A stretch of 61,354 bases of DNA from JAXDLW01 sp050998755. GTDB lineage: Bacteria; Chloroflexota; Dormibacteria; DASZGP01. The DNA is taken from contig JBPCPW010000088.1 in NCBI GenBank assembly GCA_050998755.1, positions 1 through 61,354 of the forward strand, given 5' to 3'. A program made the position numbers and the translations under genes. The notes under the pieces were generated by a model. That model did no database searches. It was not told where the DNA came from and worked only from the letters and a program-made list of their open reading frames with translations. Positions 1 to 9,635 of the stretch are shown in pieces. Position 1 is the first letter of the stretch. Each line of letters begins with the position of its first letter.

Positions 1-94
1 TCGGCAATCGTCTGGTCGGGATCCTGCACGGCTGTCTTAGGTATCGGCAAAACTACTCCGAGGCGGTGGCCTGGGAGGAAATTTCCGTTGCCGC

Positions 95-123
95 TTGACA
101 TTTACAGCCGTGGGATGTCTAGC
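95..123 (+). promoter_or_regulatory. Possible sigma70-type promoter of the enoyl-CoA hydratase/glpK pair
   Basis: TTGACA (95-100) is followed after 17 nt by TCTAGC (118-123). The -35 box is perfect and the -10 box poor. It lies about 45 bp before the hydratase start and is the only promoter-like pair in the left-edge gap. The remaining sequence from 1 to 94 shows nothing recognisable. Confidence 0.35.
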
Positions 124-166
124 TCGCGCCCGTCGCACCGGGACCATTGCAAGGAGATACGTGGAG

Positions 167-961
167 ATGATGACTGACAACCTCGTGCTGACCTCGGTCG
201 AGGACGGTCTGCTGACGATCACGCTCAACCGCCCCGATAAGCGCAACGCCCTCAGCCTCGAGCTGTTCAAGGCCACCGGCGAGGCCTTCGACCGGGCTGC
301 ACAGCCCGATGTGCGCGTCGTCCTGCTGCGCGGCGAGGGCAGGGTCTTCTGCGCCGGGATCGACCTCGCTCCGCTGGCCGCGCTGGGTGGCGACGACGCC
401 AACTTCTTGAGCGGTGTCGCCCAACTCCAGGAGATCTACATGAAGTTGGAGCGCATCGGCAAGCCCTCGGTGTGCGCGGTCCACGGGGTGGCGTTTGGCG
501 CCGGGCTGCAGCTGGCCACCGCGTGCGACCTCAGGGTCGCCGCTGATGATGCTCGGATGGGCCTGCTCGAGATCCGCTATGGGATCATTCCTGACCTCAC
601 CGGGATCCACCGGGTGGTTCAGTTATGCGGCGTGAGTCGTGCCAAAGACATCGCCATGACCGGCCGGGAGGTGGCCGCCGAGGAGGCGCTGCGGATCGGC
701 CTGGTGGACCGGGTGGTGCCCGCGGCCGAGGTGCAGTCGACGGCGCTGGAACTCGCACGCGCAATTGCCGGAAATGCGCCCATCGCCACCTCCTGGATCA
801 AGCGCCTGGCCGACCAGGCGTCCGCCGGCCAAGCACCCGAGGACAACCTTCGGGACGTCGCGGCGGCGCAGGCGGAGTGCATCAGCAGCCCCGATTTCGG
901 CGAGGCTTTCACGGCGCGGATGGAGGGCAGGGCGGCGGCGTTCACCGGGCAGCGACGGTGA
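167..961 (+). CDS. Enoyl-CoA hydratase/isomerase family protein
   Basis: Crotonase-fold protein of 264 aa, the usual family length, expected to act on enoyl-CoA thioesters in fatty-acid or branched-acid oxidation. Visible family features are TLNRPDKRNALS near residue 20, the oxyanion-hole segment FCAGIDLAPL, and the segment GAGLQLATACDLR. The position of the first catalytic Glu is Gln here, while the second Glu is kept in LLEIRYG, which fits an isomerase or atypical hydratase as well as a true hydratase. ATG 167 is chosen because AAGGAG lies at 151-156; GTG 161 is also possible. Its stop overlaps the GTG of the glycerol kinase gene, so the two are probably co-translated. Substrate cannot be told. 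Confidence 0.88.
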   Translation: MMTDNLVLTSVEDGLLTITLNRPDKRNALSLELFKATGEAFDRAAQPDVRVVLLRGEGRVFCAGIDLAPLAALGGDDANFLSGVAQLQEIYMKLERIGKPSVCAVHGVAFGAGLQLATACDLRVAADDARMGLLEIRYGIIPDLTGIHRVVQLCGVSRAKDIAMTGREVAAEEALRIGLVDRVVPAAEVQSTALELARAIAGNAPIATSWIKRLADQASAGQAPEDNLRDVAAAQAECISSPDFGEAFTARMEGRAAAFTGQRR

Positions 962-2439
962 CCGGCGAGGTGCTCCTGGCAATCGACCAGGGCACCACCG
1001 GCACCACCGTCCTCTTGGTCGACTCCGCCGGTACCGTGGTCGATCGCTCGTATCGAGAGATCACCCAGTACTACCCGCGCCCCGGCTGGGTGGAGCACGA
1101 TGCCGAGGAGATCTGGCAGTCGGTGGTTGATGCCACGGGTGAACTCCTGAAGCGCAGCGGCGCGCACCCGGTGGGGGTGGGTATCACCAACCAGCGGGAG
1201 ACGTTCGTGCTCTGGGAACGCGCCTCTCTACGTCCCGTCGCTCATGCCATCGTCTGGCAGTGTCGCCGCAGCACAGAGATCTGCCGCCAACTCAGGGACG
1301 AGGGGCGTGAGCCGCTCTTCCGTGACCGGACCGGGCTTCTACTCGACCCCTATTTCAGTGGCACCAAGCTGCGCTGGCTGCTGGAGGACCAGCCGGGCCT
1401 GCGGCAGCGGGCGGAGTCCGGGGAGCTGGCCTTCGGCACCATGGACACGTGGTTGGTGGCGCGACTGACGGCCGGTCGCGAGCACCTGACCGAGCCGGGC
1501 AACGCCAGCCGCACCCTGCTGTTCGACATTCGCGAGGTGCGCTGGGACGCGGAGCTCTGCGAGATCCTGGGCGTGCCCATGGCGCTGTTGCCCGAGGTCC
1601 GCGACAGCTCCGGCGATTTCGGCCGCACCGACGCGGCGGCCTTCCACGGACTTGACCTGCCCATCGGCGGGATCGCGGGTGACCAGCAGGCGGCCCTGTT
1701 CGGGCAGGCGTGCTTCGCCCCCGGGATGTGCAAGAACACCTATGGGACGGGCTCCTTTGTGTTGCTCAACACGGGCAGCGAGCCGCGCATCAGCAGTTCC
1801 GGGATGCTGGCCACCGTCGCCTGGCAGTTGAAGGGTGTGCCCACATATGCAATGGAGGGCGCGATCTTCATCACGGGCGCCGCCCTGCAATGGCTTCGCG
1901 ACGGACTGGGGCTGATCCGCGAGGCGAGCGAGGCGGGCCCCATCGCCGCCGCCGTCCAGGACACCGAGGGGGTCTACCTGGTTCCGGCTTTCACCGGGTT
2001 GGGGGCGCCCCATTGGGACCCAGACGCCCGTGGGCTACTTTGCGGCCTGAGTCGGGGAACGACACGCGAGCAGGTTGTGCGTGCGGCGGTCGAGGCCATG
2101 GCATTCCAGACCAACGATGTCCTCAAGGCGATGGCCACGGAGGGAGTGCGGCCGCGCGAGATGCGCGTTGATGGCGGCGCCAGCGTGATGGACGCCCTGC
2201 TGCAGTTTCAGGCGGACCTGCTGGCGATCCCGGTGCTGCGCGCGGCCACCGCGGAGACAACGGCGCTTGGAGCCTGCTTCCTGGCCGGGCTGTCGGTGGG
2301 CGTCTGGGCCTCGCTCGACGAGCTTGCGGCGACCTGGAAGGAGGGGGGCCGCTTCACACCGGCGATGGCCGCCGCCGAGTGCCAGGATCGTGTCACCGGG
2401 TGGGATCGGGCGGTCGCCCGGACCCTGAACAAATCTTGA
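958..2439 (+). CDS. glpK: Glycerol kinase
   Basis: FGGY-family cytosolic kinase that phosphorylates glycerol to sn-glycerol 3-phosphate with ATP. Length is 493 aa, normal for GlpK. Diagnostic segments are the N-terminal phosphate-binding LLAIDQGTTGTT, GITNQRET, the GDQQAALFGQ stretch, the NTYGTGSF loop and the C-terminal MRVDGGAS. Start is GTG 958, overlapping the stop of the upstream hydratase by 3 nt. An open frame continues upstream, but the protein family begins at this GTG. A clear intrinsic terminator follows. No glpF or glpD is adjacent, so the pairing with a crotonase suggests a general lipid-breakdown context. Confidence 0.96.
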   Translation: MTGEVLLAIDQGTTGTTVLLVDSAGTVVDRSYREITQYYPRPGWVEHDAEEIWQSVVDATGELLKRSGAHPVGVGITNQRETFVLWERASLRPVAHAIVWQCRRSTEICRQLRDEGREPLFRDRTGLLLDPYFSGTKLRWLLEDQPGLRQRAESGELAFGTMDTWLVARLTAGREHLTEPGNASRTLLFDIREVRWDAELCEILGVPMALLPEVRDSSGDFGRTDAAAFHGLDLPIGGIAGDQQAALFGQACFAPGMCKNTYGTGSFVLLNTGSEPRISSSGMLATVAWQLKGVPTYAMEGAIFITGAALQWLRDGLGLIREASEAGPIAAAVQDTEGVYLVPAFTGLGAPHWDPDARGLLCGLSRGTTREQVVRAAVEAMAFQTNDVLKAMATEGVRPREMRVDGGASVMDALLQFQADLLAIPVLRAATAETTALGACFLAGLSVGVWASLDELAATWKEGGRFTPAMAAAECQDRVTGWDRAVARTLNKS

Positions 2440-2526
2440 CCGTTCTTAACTTGAACTTCACCAAATTAACACCGGGCTTACGAATAATGGGCTTCACAGC
2501 CGAGCCCTACTCAATCCCTTCCTTGG

Positions 2527-2554
2527 AAAAGCCCGAGACCCCCCTCGGGCTTTT
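2527..2554 (+). terminator. Intrinsic terminator after glpK
   Basis: Perfect 11-bp stem AAAAGCCCGAG (2527-2537) / CTCGGGCTTTT (2544-2554) with a six-base loop ACCCCC, ending in a T run. Because of the A and T flanks it could work in both directions. It ends the hydratase-glpK unit. Confidence 0.92.
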
Positions 2555-2614
2555 CTAATTTTAAGCCGGTGCCGAGAAACAGCCTCTCGGCCATGTCCCA
2601 CCTAGAATTGCCGC

Positions 2615-3214
2615 GTGCCGGCGCCTCAACGCCATTACCTTCTCTACGCGCGCCAGGTTCTTCGTGATCTGCGGCTGATCATCGGTGTCCTGGTCATCGG
2701 CTACCTGGGGTTCGCGGTGTTCCAGGGGTTGCGTTCCCATCGATTGGGGGACTTTGTGACGGGCGCCGCGTTCGCGATCATGCCGTTGATCCTCGGCCTG
2801 GCGGTCTATGCCTATTCCCGCCGCAACTACGTCGAGTTCGGCGAGGCTGGCGTCCGCGTCAGGCAGTTTCAACGCTCGGCGACCATCGCCTACACCGACA
2901 TCGAAAAAGTGCGGGTGGATTCGCTGGAACACATCTTCGATCGGCCCGACCGCAAGCGCTGGCAGACCAAGACAGTGAAGAACCTGTATGGCGACCGTGC
3001 AATCTGCCTGCGCCTGCGCGGCGAGGAGTTGCCCGAACAGCTCAGGCGCCGCCTTGGCCCACGGACCATCCTGGAGCGCGAAGCGGTGCTGCCGGTGACC
3101 GAGACCGACGCCGCGCTGGCAGTCCTCAGGCAGCGCATCAGCGCCCGTCGCCAGCCGGCCGAGGTGGTGACCGACCCATCGCGTCGGCGCCGCCGGGGTA
3201 AGCGCGGCAGGTGA
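2615..3214 (+). CDS. Membrane protein with bacterial PH-like domain
   Basis: 199-aa protein with two adjacent membrane helices (about residues 16-36 and 48-68), then a soluble domain starting near YVEFGEAGVRVR that looks like the beta-rich bacterial PH-like fold, and a very basic C-terminus (RRRRRGKRGR). Function is unknown; similar proteins are small membrane-anchored accessory proteins. GTG 2615 is preceded by TAGAAT (2603-2608) only 6 nt upstream and by no Shine-Dalgarno, so the mRNA may be leaderless. It overlaps the PMT gene by 4 nt, which suggests a joint role in the envelope glycosylation unit. Confidence 0.68.
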   Translation: MPAPQRHYLLYARQVLRDLRLIIGVLVIGYLGFAVFQGLRSHRLGDFVTGAAFAIMPLILGLAVYAYSRRNYVEFGEAGVRVRQFQRSATIAYTDIEKVRVDSLEHIFDRPDRKRWQTKTVKNLYGDRAICLRLRGEELPEQLRRRLGPRTILEREAVLPVTETDAALAVLRQRISARRQPAEVVTDPSRRRRRGKRGR

Positions 3215-4896
3215 CCGTCGGGGTCCCCGGGGTGGTGTCGGCGCGCCTACGGCGCAGTGACGTCCAGGTCATCGTCGCGATCACTGCCGTGGCGTTTTTC
3301 CTGCGGCTCCTCAGTCCGATCATGCCGGACTTCGCCACCCACCCACTGAGCTGGCCGCCGGTACGCATCTTCGGGCTGGGCCACCCGTATCAGTCGCCCA
3401 ACGGCTACATCTTCGACGAGGTCTACTTCGCACAGGACGCTTGCAAGGACCTGGTGGGCATGGACTACCTGGACCCGGAGCCGCCGCTGGCCAAACTGGT
3501 GATCGCCACGGGGATGGTCATCGGCGGTACCTGGATGCACTACGACCAGGGCCACAGCATCCCGCCGGGGAAGAAGTGCGAGGCAGAGGGGACCCTGCCG
3601 GGTTTCGGCACCTGGGGTTGGCGGCTGGCCAGCCTGGTGTTCGGGACTGCCCTGGTCCCCTTGATCTACGTCATCGCCCTGAGGCTCTGGCCGGACCGAT
3701 TCTTCGCCACCGCGGCGGCGCTGTTGATGACCTTCGACGGGATGTCCTTCGTGCAGTCGCGGATCGGGATGATCGACGCCGTCGCCCTCGCCCTGTTGCT
3801 GTTGGCCTACTGGGTGTTCCACCTCCACCGCGACGCGCGTACCGACCGGCAATGGTGGTGGACCCTCAGCGCCCTGGGCCTCACTGTCGGCTTGTCGGTC
3901 GCCGCCAAGTGGACAACGCTGGCGGCGCTTGGAACCATGGTGGTCGTACTGGCGACCGGCTGGGCGCTGAACCGGGTACGCCTCGAATCCGGTGCCGGTG
4001 GCTGGTCGCTGGGGTCGGAGGGCTGGCGCCGGCTGACGCCCGTCGGCCCGCGCGACAGGGTGGTGCGGGCCTACGTCTACCTGCTCTTCCTGCTGGTGCT
4101 CCCGGCGGCGGTGTACACCCTCAGCTACTTCCGCTACAACAGCATCCCGCAGTGCAGCACGGTGACCGGGACGGGCCTGGAGGTGCCGTCGAACTGCGCC
4201 GCCGACGCGGTGCCGGCGGCCGCGCTCAGGCTTTCGAAGGCCGGCCCGATCTGGATTCCGACGGGGCTCGATCCGGGCCTCTACATTCACCAGATGGTGG
4301 TGCACGACCAGTGGGCCTACGACTACCACGCCCACCTCACGGCCACCCACACCTACGGGTCAGCATGGTATAGCTGGCCGTTCCTGCTGCGGCCCGTCGC
4401 GTATTACTACCAGGACAACCTTGGCTCGAGCGACATCACGCACCAGGTGCTGCGGGCTGAGGTGTTCAACCTCGGCAACCCAGCGATCTGGTGGGCCTCC
4501 ATCCCGGCACTGGTCTACTGCGGCATCTACGCTGTCCGGCGCCGGCGGTACGCCCCGGCGCTGATCGTGATCGCGTTCCTGGCGGCGTGGCTGCCGTTCT
4601 CGCGCGTCAGCCGGGTGCTCTTCCTGTACCACATGTTCGGAGGTCTCCCGTTCATGATCCTGGCACTCGCGTTCGCCCTCTCTCACCTGCGACAGGCGCG
4701 CTTCCGGCTGAGCCTGGGCAACGCCGCACTGCCCGTGTTGGAGGGCCGGCATGTGGCCGTCGCCTGGCTGCTGCTGGTGGTTGTGGTGTTTGTCTTCTTC
4801 TACCCCATGTGGACCGGGTTGCCCGTTTCCAGCAGCGATTGGCTGCAGCGGATATGGCTGAACCTCGGCACCGACACCAAGATCTCCTGGATCTGA
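3211..4896 (+). CDS. Dolichyl-phosphate-mannose--protein mannosyltransferase (PMT family, GT39)
   Basis: Multi-pass GT-C enzyme of 561 aa that should transfer mannose from a polyprenyl phosphate to Ser/Thr of exported proteins. The first extracytoplasmic loop carries the catalytic acidic region FDEVYFAQD and the EPPLAKL segment typical of PMT proteins. Around ten hydrophobic helices follow, and a second PMT-type extracytoplasmic region includes YDYHAHLTATHTYGS. The GTG start overlaps the stop of the PH-like gene. Bacterial homologues couple O-mannosylation to Sec export. Acceptors are unknown, but the window encodes several large secreted proteins. Confidence 0.9.
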   Translation: MTVGVPGVVSARLRRSDVQVIVAITAVAFFLRLLSPIMPDFATHPLSWPPVRIFGLGHPYQSPNGYIFDEVYFAQDACKDLVGMDYLDPEPPLAKLVIATGMVIGGTWMHYDQGHSIPPGKKCEAEGTLPGFGTWGWRLASLVFGTALVPLIYVIALRLWPDRFFATAAALLMTFDGMSFVQSRIGMIDAVALALLLLAYWVFHLHRDARTDRQWWWTLSALGLTVGLSVAAKWTTLAALGTMVVVLATGWALNRVRLESGAGGWSLGSEGWRRLTPVGPRDRVVRAYVYLLFLLVLPAAVYTLSYFRYNSIPQCSTVTGTGLEVPSNCAADAVPAAALRLSKAGPIWIPTGLDPGLYIHQMVVHDQWAYDYHAHLTATHTYGSAWYSWPFLLRPVAYYYQDNLGSSDITHQVLRAEVFNLGNPAIWWASIPALVYCGIYAVRRRRYAPALIVIAFLAAWLPFSRVSRVLFLYHMFGGLPFMILALAFALSHLRQARFRLSLGNAALPVLEGRHVAVAWLLLVVVVFVFFYPMWTGLPVSSSDWLQRIWLNLGTDTKISWI

Positions 4897-4918
4897 TCCA
4901 GACCGCGTTCGGACTGAC

Positions 4919-6937
4919 GTGATCGTCCTGCTGCTCGCCTACCTGCTGCTGGCCTCCGCCGTGGGTTTCATGTTGACGTTCGTGAGCCGGATGCCCTGGC
5001 AGTTGGAGGGCCGCGTCGCGGCGGGGGTGGTGCTGGGGATCTCGGCGGCGGCCCTGCTGACGTGGCTGGCGGCGATCCCGCTTGGAATGTCGGGAGGGAC
5101 GGTGCTCGTCGGCGCAGTGCTGCTGCTCATCACCGGCGCGACCTGTGCGCGCTTCACCCGCTGGCGCACAGGGTTGCGCAACGAATGGACGTCGATGCTG
5201 CAGCGCTGGAGGAACTGGCAGGCACTCCCGCTGGCGATGCTCGTGGGCCTGGCGTTGGTGTTCTTCGTGCCCTTCTACACGCACGCCCTGGAGGTCAAAC
5301 CCGACGGTCTCTACGCCGGGTACGTCAATATCTGGGGGGACTGGTGCACCCACCTGGCCATCGCCGGGTACCTCTCCGAAGCGCACCACCTGCTGCCGCC
5401 GGACAACCCATTTTTCAGCGGCGTCAAATTGACCTATCCCTTTCTTCCCGACTTCTTTTCAGGTGTACTGCTGCACCTGGGCCTGGGGCTTGAGGCCAGC
5501 CTGCCGCTGGCCAGCGGGATCATGTCGCTGGCCCTGGTGGTGCTGTTCTACAGCACCGCGCAGCGCCTCGGTGGCGACCGCTGGGCGGCGGCGGCGGCGG
5601 TGCTCGTGTTCTTCCTCAGCGGAGGCCTGGGCTTTCTCAACCTGTTGCACGATCTGCACCCTGAGCAGCCCGGGGCGCTTGGCGGGTTGGCAGCAATCGT
5701 CAGTGCGATTGTCCACCCGATGCACGCATGCGGCGCCAACCCCCAGCAGCTCTGCGAGTACACCCTTGACCGCAGCGTCGGTTTTCAGTGGCTGAACCCG
5801 GTGCTGGCCTACCTCGTGCCGCAGCGCTCGACGCTCTTTGGTTTTGCCCTCGGGCTGATCGTGGTCTCCATCGCCTGGTATGCGCGCGGCTCGGGCCGGC
5901 GCGGCGAATTCGTCGTCGGCGGGGTGCTCCTCGGCCTGCTGCCGCTGCTCCACGCGAGTTCCTACTTTGACCTTGCGCTCTTCTTCTCCGGGCTGGCGGC
6001 CCTGGACGTCGTTGTGATCGCGGTAACCCACCGCGATGATGCCCGCTCAGCGCTCCGGGTCGCGCTGAACTGGATGTGCTTCCTCGTTCCTGCAGCCGTG
6101 ATCGGCGCGCCGCAGGTCCTACTGATCCTGCCGCCTGCGGCCTATAACCGTTCCTTTCTCCACCTCCAGCTCGGCTGGCTTTCCGTCACCTCCGACTACC
6201 ACCTCAACGTCGTCTTTTTCTGGCTGCTCAATACCGCCCTGTTGATCCCGCTGGCGCTGATGGCCTACTTTCTGGGACGGGGCGGCAAGCCGGGGCTGAT
6301 GCGCTTTGTCATCCCCGCCTGGCTGCTGTTCATCCTTCCCAACCTGGTCATCCTGCAGCCGTGGGATTGGGACAACACAAAATGGTTCGCGTGGTGGGCA
6401 ATCTTCGCCGCCATCCTGGCCGGGGTGGTCGTCGCTCAATTGGGCAAGCGTGGCCCGGTGCTGGGGGCTCTGGCCATCCTGCTGTTGCTGGCCACCACCG
6501 CTTCTGGTGGCCTGGACCTGGTGCGCGCGTCGCAGCGCGACATTCCCGGGGTGAGCTACAGGTTGCTGACGACCGACGAACTGCGGGTTGCCGAGTGGGC
6601 GCGCAGCAGCACGCCGGAGTCGTCGATCTTCCTGACCGGCTGGCAGAACAACCACCCGATCCTGACCATGAGCCGGCGCGAGGTGGTGATGGGATATCCG
6701 GGGTGGATCTGGACCTGGGGACTCAATGACGACCACCGCCAGGCCGACGTCGTGACGATGTACCGCGGTATGCCGGGAACCGACGACCTCCTCCATAAAT
6801 ATCGCGTCACCTACGTCGTCATCGGCCCCGAGGAGATGGATGCGAAGGACGGCCCGGGAGCCAACCTGCCGTACTGGCAGAGCCATCACCGGGTGGTCTT
6901 TCAGTCCCAGGATTACGAGGTCTTCAGCGTCGCCTGA
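4919..6937 (+). CDS. GT-C-like integral membrane protein, possible glycosyltransferase
   Basis: 672-aa polytopic protein with at least twelve hydrophobic segments and a C-terminal extracytoplasmic tail (about residues 560-672). The first large loop contains VNIWGDWCTHLAIAGY and later NPFFSGVKLTYPF, an arrangement reminiscent of GT-C glycosyltransferases with acidic residues in the first loop. No firm family can be named by eye. The GTG start lies 22 nt after the PMT stop, so it is probably in the same operon and may act in the same lipid-linked sugar pathway. Confidence 0.6.
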   Translation: MIVLLLAYLLLASAVGFMLTFVSRMPWQLEGRVAAGVVLGISAAALLTWLAAIPLGMSGGTVLVGAVLLLITGATCARFTRWRTGLRNEWTSMLQRWRNWQALPLAMLVGLALVFFVPFYTHALEVKPDGLYAGYVNIWGDWCTHLAIAGYLSEAHHLLPPDNPFFSGVKLTYPFLPDFFSGVLLHLGLGLEASLPLASGIMSLALVVLFYSTAQRLGGDRWAAAAAVLVFFLSGGLGFLNLLHDLHPEQPGALGGLAAIVSAIVHPMHACGANPQQLCEYTLDRSVGFQWLNPVLAYLVPQRSTLFGFALGLIVVSIAWYARGSGRRGEFVVGGVLLGLLPLLHASSYFDLALFFSGLAALDVVVIAVTHRDDARSALRVALNWMCFLVPAAVIGAPQVLLILPPAAYNRSFLHLQLGWLSVTSDYHLNVVFFWLLNTALLIPLALMAYFLGRGGKPGLMRFVIPAWLLFILPNLVILQPWDWDNTKWFAWWAIFAAILAGVVVAQLGKRGPVLGALAILLLLATTASGGLDLVRASQRDIPGVSYRLLTTDELRVAEWARSSTPESSIFLTGWQNNHPILTMSRREVVMGYPGWIWTWGLNDDHRQADVVTMYRGMPGTDDLLHKYRVTYVVIGPEEMDAKDGPGANLPYWQSHHRVVFQSQDYEVFSVA

Positions 6938-6975
6938 GGCCCGGATCCCTGCTCACCAATTAAGGTTGCACTGAT

Positions 6976-7656
6976 ATGGCGAAGGCAGGGCGCGTTCACA
7001 AGGAGCCGCAGCTGGCGCTCTCGATTGGGGTGCAGGACCAGCCGGGGATCCTCGCCGCGCTGGCTGAGGCGATCTACGCCCACGGCGCCAATGTCACCTA
7101 TGTCGGTATGGATGTGCGCGAGGGTGAGCAGGCCAGGATCTTCTTCGAACTTGAGGCGGTGGGGGATGACCACGCCCTGGAGGCCGCACTGCGGGCCGTG
7201 GACCAGGTGTTGGACGTCACCCGCGAGCCAACGTTTCAGAGGATCTTCGGGCGCCGGATCATCGTCATCGGGGCAGGCGCCCAGGTTGGCGCCGTGGTGA
7301 TGGGGGCGGTCAGCGAGGCCGACCGTCACAACATCCGCGGTGAGAGGATCTCGGTCGACACCATCCCCCTGGTCGGCGAGGTGGAGATTGCCGAAGCACT
7401 CCGGGCGACCGCCAGGCTTCCGCGTGTCGAAGCCGTGGTACTGGCGGGTAGCCTGATGGGAGGTGATATCACAGAGGCGGTTCGGGAGGTGAGGGGCAAG
7501 GGGATCCTGGTCGTTTCCCTGAACATGGCCGGGTCTGTCCCGGCCGCGGCCGACCTGGTCGTGAGCGACCCGCAGCAGGCCGGCGTGATGACCGTGATGC
7601 TCGTCGCCAGCACCGCCAAGCTGGATATTGAGCGGATCCGGGGCCGCCGCTACTGA
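6976..7656 (+). CDS. ACT-domain protein with DUF5612-like C-terminal domain
   Basis: 226-aa cytosolic protein. Residues about 12-85 form an ACT ligand-binding domain (LSIGVQDQPGILAALAEAI, then GANVTYVGMDV). The rest has an alternating beta/alpha pattern beginning FGRRIIVIGAGAQVGAVVMGAV, resembling the C-terminal half of ACT-DUF5612 proteins known mainly from archaea; this assignment is from memory. It probably senses a small metabolite, often an amino acid. It starts a unit with the inositol-phosphatase-like gene (5-nt gap) and galT, so regulation of sugar-phosphate or aromatic metabolism is a reasonable guess. Confidence 0.6.
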   Translation: MAKAGRVHKEPQLALSIGVQDQPGILAALAEAIYAHGANVTYVGMDVREGEQARIFFELEAVGDDHALEAALRAVDQVLDVTREPTFQRIFGRRIIVIGAGAQVGAVVMGAVSEADRHNIRGERISVDTIPLVGEVEIAEALRATARLPRVEAVVLAGSLMGGDITEAVREVRGKGILVVSLNMAGSVPAAADLVVSDPQQAGVMTVMLVASTAKLDIERIRGRRY

Positions 7657-7661
7657 GCAAC

Positions 7662-8513
7662 ATGGCCGCGGGACGGAGTGATGAGACCTGGCTGCCGCTG
7701 TTCGCGCGCATCGCCGACGAGGTCCAGGCCGCGGTCGCTGACGTCTGGGGAACGGCGGCTTCGCGCGAGGTGCAGGGGCAGGGCGCGGGGGGTGACGGTA
7801 CCGTCTACATCGATTCGCTCGCTGAGGGCATCGTGCTGCGCCTGTTGGAGGAGGAGCACGCTCGGGGGCGCAACTTCACGCTTATCTCTGAGGAGGTGGG
7901 GGAGCGCACCTATGGCCTCGGTGGCGACGTGGTCGTCGTGGACCCCATCGATGGCAGCCACAACGCCAAGATGGGCATTCCGTACTTCAGCATCGCGCTT
8001 GCTGCGGCGCGTGGGCGCGAGTTTGGGTCGGTGTACGAGTCGACGGTGCGCAACCTGGTGACCGGCGAGAACTACGACGCCCGCCGGGGCGGTGGCGCGA
8101 CCCGCAACGGACGGCCGCTGCGGTCAGGCGGAGGCCTTTCCGAGGGAAGGCTGAACGTTGTGCAGATCGAGGCCACCAGGTGGCAGGCCCACGCCTGGCG
8201 GTACACCAGGCTGCTCCAGGAGGCGGAGAAGATCCGCGTCCTGGGCTCGGCCGCCCTCAACATCTGCCTCTGCGCCACCGGGGCCCTAAGTCTCAGCGTG
8301 GCTCCAACGCTTCGGTCGGTGGACTGCGTCGGGGCGATCCTGGTCCTCGAGGAGGCCGGTGGAGTGGCGACCGACCTCGAGGGCAACCCCATCGGAGAGG
8401 CATCCCTCGACCTGTCAACCCGCCAGCCCGTCCTGGCCGCCGCCGGACCCGAGGCCCTGGCGCTGGGCATTGGCCTACTGGTGCACAGCGAGGAGGCTGC
8501 CCCCGTTGCCTGA
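7662..8513 (+). CDS. Inositol monophosphatase / fructose-1,6-bisphosphatase family phosphatase
   Basis: 283-aa Mg2+-dependent sugar phosphatase. Metal-binding Glu sits in LISEEVGE, the diagnostic DPIDGSHNAK motif is at about residue 92, and the C-terminal metal Asp lies in SVDCVGA followed by EEAGG. DPIDGS rather than DPLDGT is frequent in archaeal-type enzymes that act on both inositol phosphate and fructose bisphosphate. ATG 7662 comes right after the ACT gene, and its 3' end overlaps the galT start by 8 nt. The three genes look like one operon for sugar-phosphate handling. Exact substrate is open. Confidence 0.85.
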   Translation: MAAGRSDETWLPLFARIADEVQAAVADVWGTAASREVQGQGAGGDGTVYIDSLAEGIVLRLLEEEHARGRNFTLISEEVGERTYGLGGDVVVVDPIDGSHNAKMGIPYFSIALAAARGREFGSVYESTVRNLVTGENYDARRGGGATRNGRPLRSGGGLSEGRLNVVQIEATRWQAHAWRYTRLLQEAEKIRVLGSAALNICLCATGALSLSVAPTLRSVDCVGAILVLEEAGGVATDLEGNPIGEASLDLSTRQPVLAAAGPEALALGIGLLVHSEEAAPVA

Positions 8514-9537
8514 GCTGCGGCGCGACCCGATAACCAACCGATGGGTGGTCCTCGCCCCCGGGCGCGCATCCCGCCCGGAGGTGCTGACAACCCGAAGCGC
8601 CGAGGAGGAGCAGGGCTCCGCCGACTGTCCCTTCTGTGCCGGGCACGAGGCCATGACACCGCCAGAGGTGGCAGCTGTGCGGGCCGGCAGCGAGGCCGAT
8701 AAGCCCGGGTGGCAGGTCCGCGTGGTGCCCAACCTCTTTCCCGCGTTCTCCACCGAGGATGGCCCGGCGGACATGAGCAACCCGCTGCGGACATTCGGCC
8801 CAGCGCTGGGCCTGACCGAGGTGATCGTCCACAGCCCGCACCACGACCGCTGGTTGCCCTATCTCTCCGCGGCCGAGGCTGAGCTGATCATGGCTACGAC
8901 CTTCGCCCGGTACTGGCGCCACCGCGTCCAGGGCGTGGGCACCGTGCTCCCGCTCTACAACCACGGTCGCGACGCGGGGGCCTCGCTGTCGCACCCCCAT
9001 GGCCAGCTCTACGCGACCCGCCTGACCGCGCCATTCCTCGACGAGGAGCTGACCGGCGCCGAGGCCGCCCACCGCCAGATGGGCGGATGCGTCTTCTGCC
9101 GGATGCTGGAGGAAGAGCTGCAGGCGGGCGAGCGCGTCGTGGCCCAGAGCACGAACTTTGTCGCCATCACGCCGTGGGCATCGCGGTCCAGCTTCGAGAC
9201 CTGGATCATCCCCCGTGAGCACCAGGCGGACCTCGGCATGGCGGGCGAGGACCTGGCCGCCGATCTCGGCGTTTTCCTGCGCAGCATCCTCTGGCGACTG
9301 ACGCATGAGCTCGGCGACATCCCGCTCAACTGGTACATCCACAGCCACCCGGCTGCGGCCGGCGATGCGCTCAAGAGTTACCACTGGCACCTCGAGATCC
9401 GCCCCCGGATCCAGCAGCCGGCCGGCTTTGAAATGAGTACCGGGACATACATCAACACGGTGGCCCCAGAGTCCGCTGCGAAGGCGCTGAGCGGGATGGC
9501 CGAGCCAGGCCCTGAGGCATCCGACCCGCCCTTCTGA
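8506..9537 (+). CDS. galT: Galactose-1-phosphate uridylyltransferase
   Basis: HIT-superfamily enzyme of the Leloir pathway exchanging UDP between UDP-glucose and galactose-1-phosphate; 343 aa, as expected. N-terminal LRRDPITNRWVVLAPGR, zinc-binding CPFCAGHE and a second CVFCRML, the nucleotidylated-His motif HPHGQLY and HWHLEIRPR near the C-terminus are visible. The start is TTG 8506, since GAGGAGG lies about 9 nt upstream and this gives the family's exact N-terminus. The same frame is open further upstream but there encodes only the shadow of the phosphatase. The gene overlaps the phosphatase by 8 nt. No galK or galE is in the window. Confidence 0.93.
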   Translation: MPELRRDPITNRWVVLAPGRASRPEVLTTRSAEEEQGSADCPFCAGHEAMTPPEVAAVRAGSEADKPGWQVRVVPNLFPAFSTEDGPADMSNPLRTFGPALGLTEVIVHSPHHDRWLPYLSAAEAELIMATTFARYWRHRVQGVGTVLPLYNHGRDAGASLSHPHGQLYATRLTAPFLDEELTGAEAAHRQMGGCVFCRMLEEELQAGERVVAQSTNFVAITPWASRSSFETWIIPREHQADLGMAGEDLAADLGVFLRSILWRLTHELGDIPLNWYIHSHPAAAGDALKSYHWHLEIRPRIQQPAGFEMSTGTYINTVAPESAAKALSGMAEPGPEASDPPF

Positions 9538-9560
9538 CTGCTATCTTTTGAGCGCTCCGG

Positions 9561-9635
<75 letters not shown>

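Noticed and set aside
3247..4350. Long antisense frame opposite the PMT gene
   Set aside because: High-GC shadow frame without ribosome site or recognisable domain.
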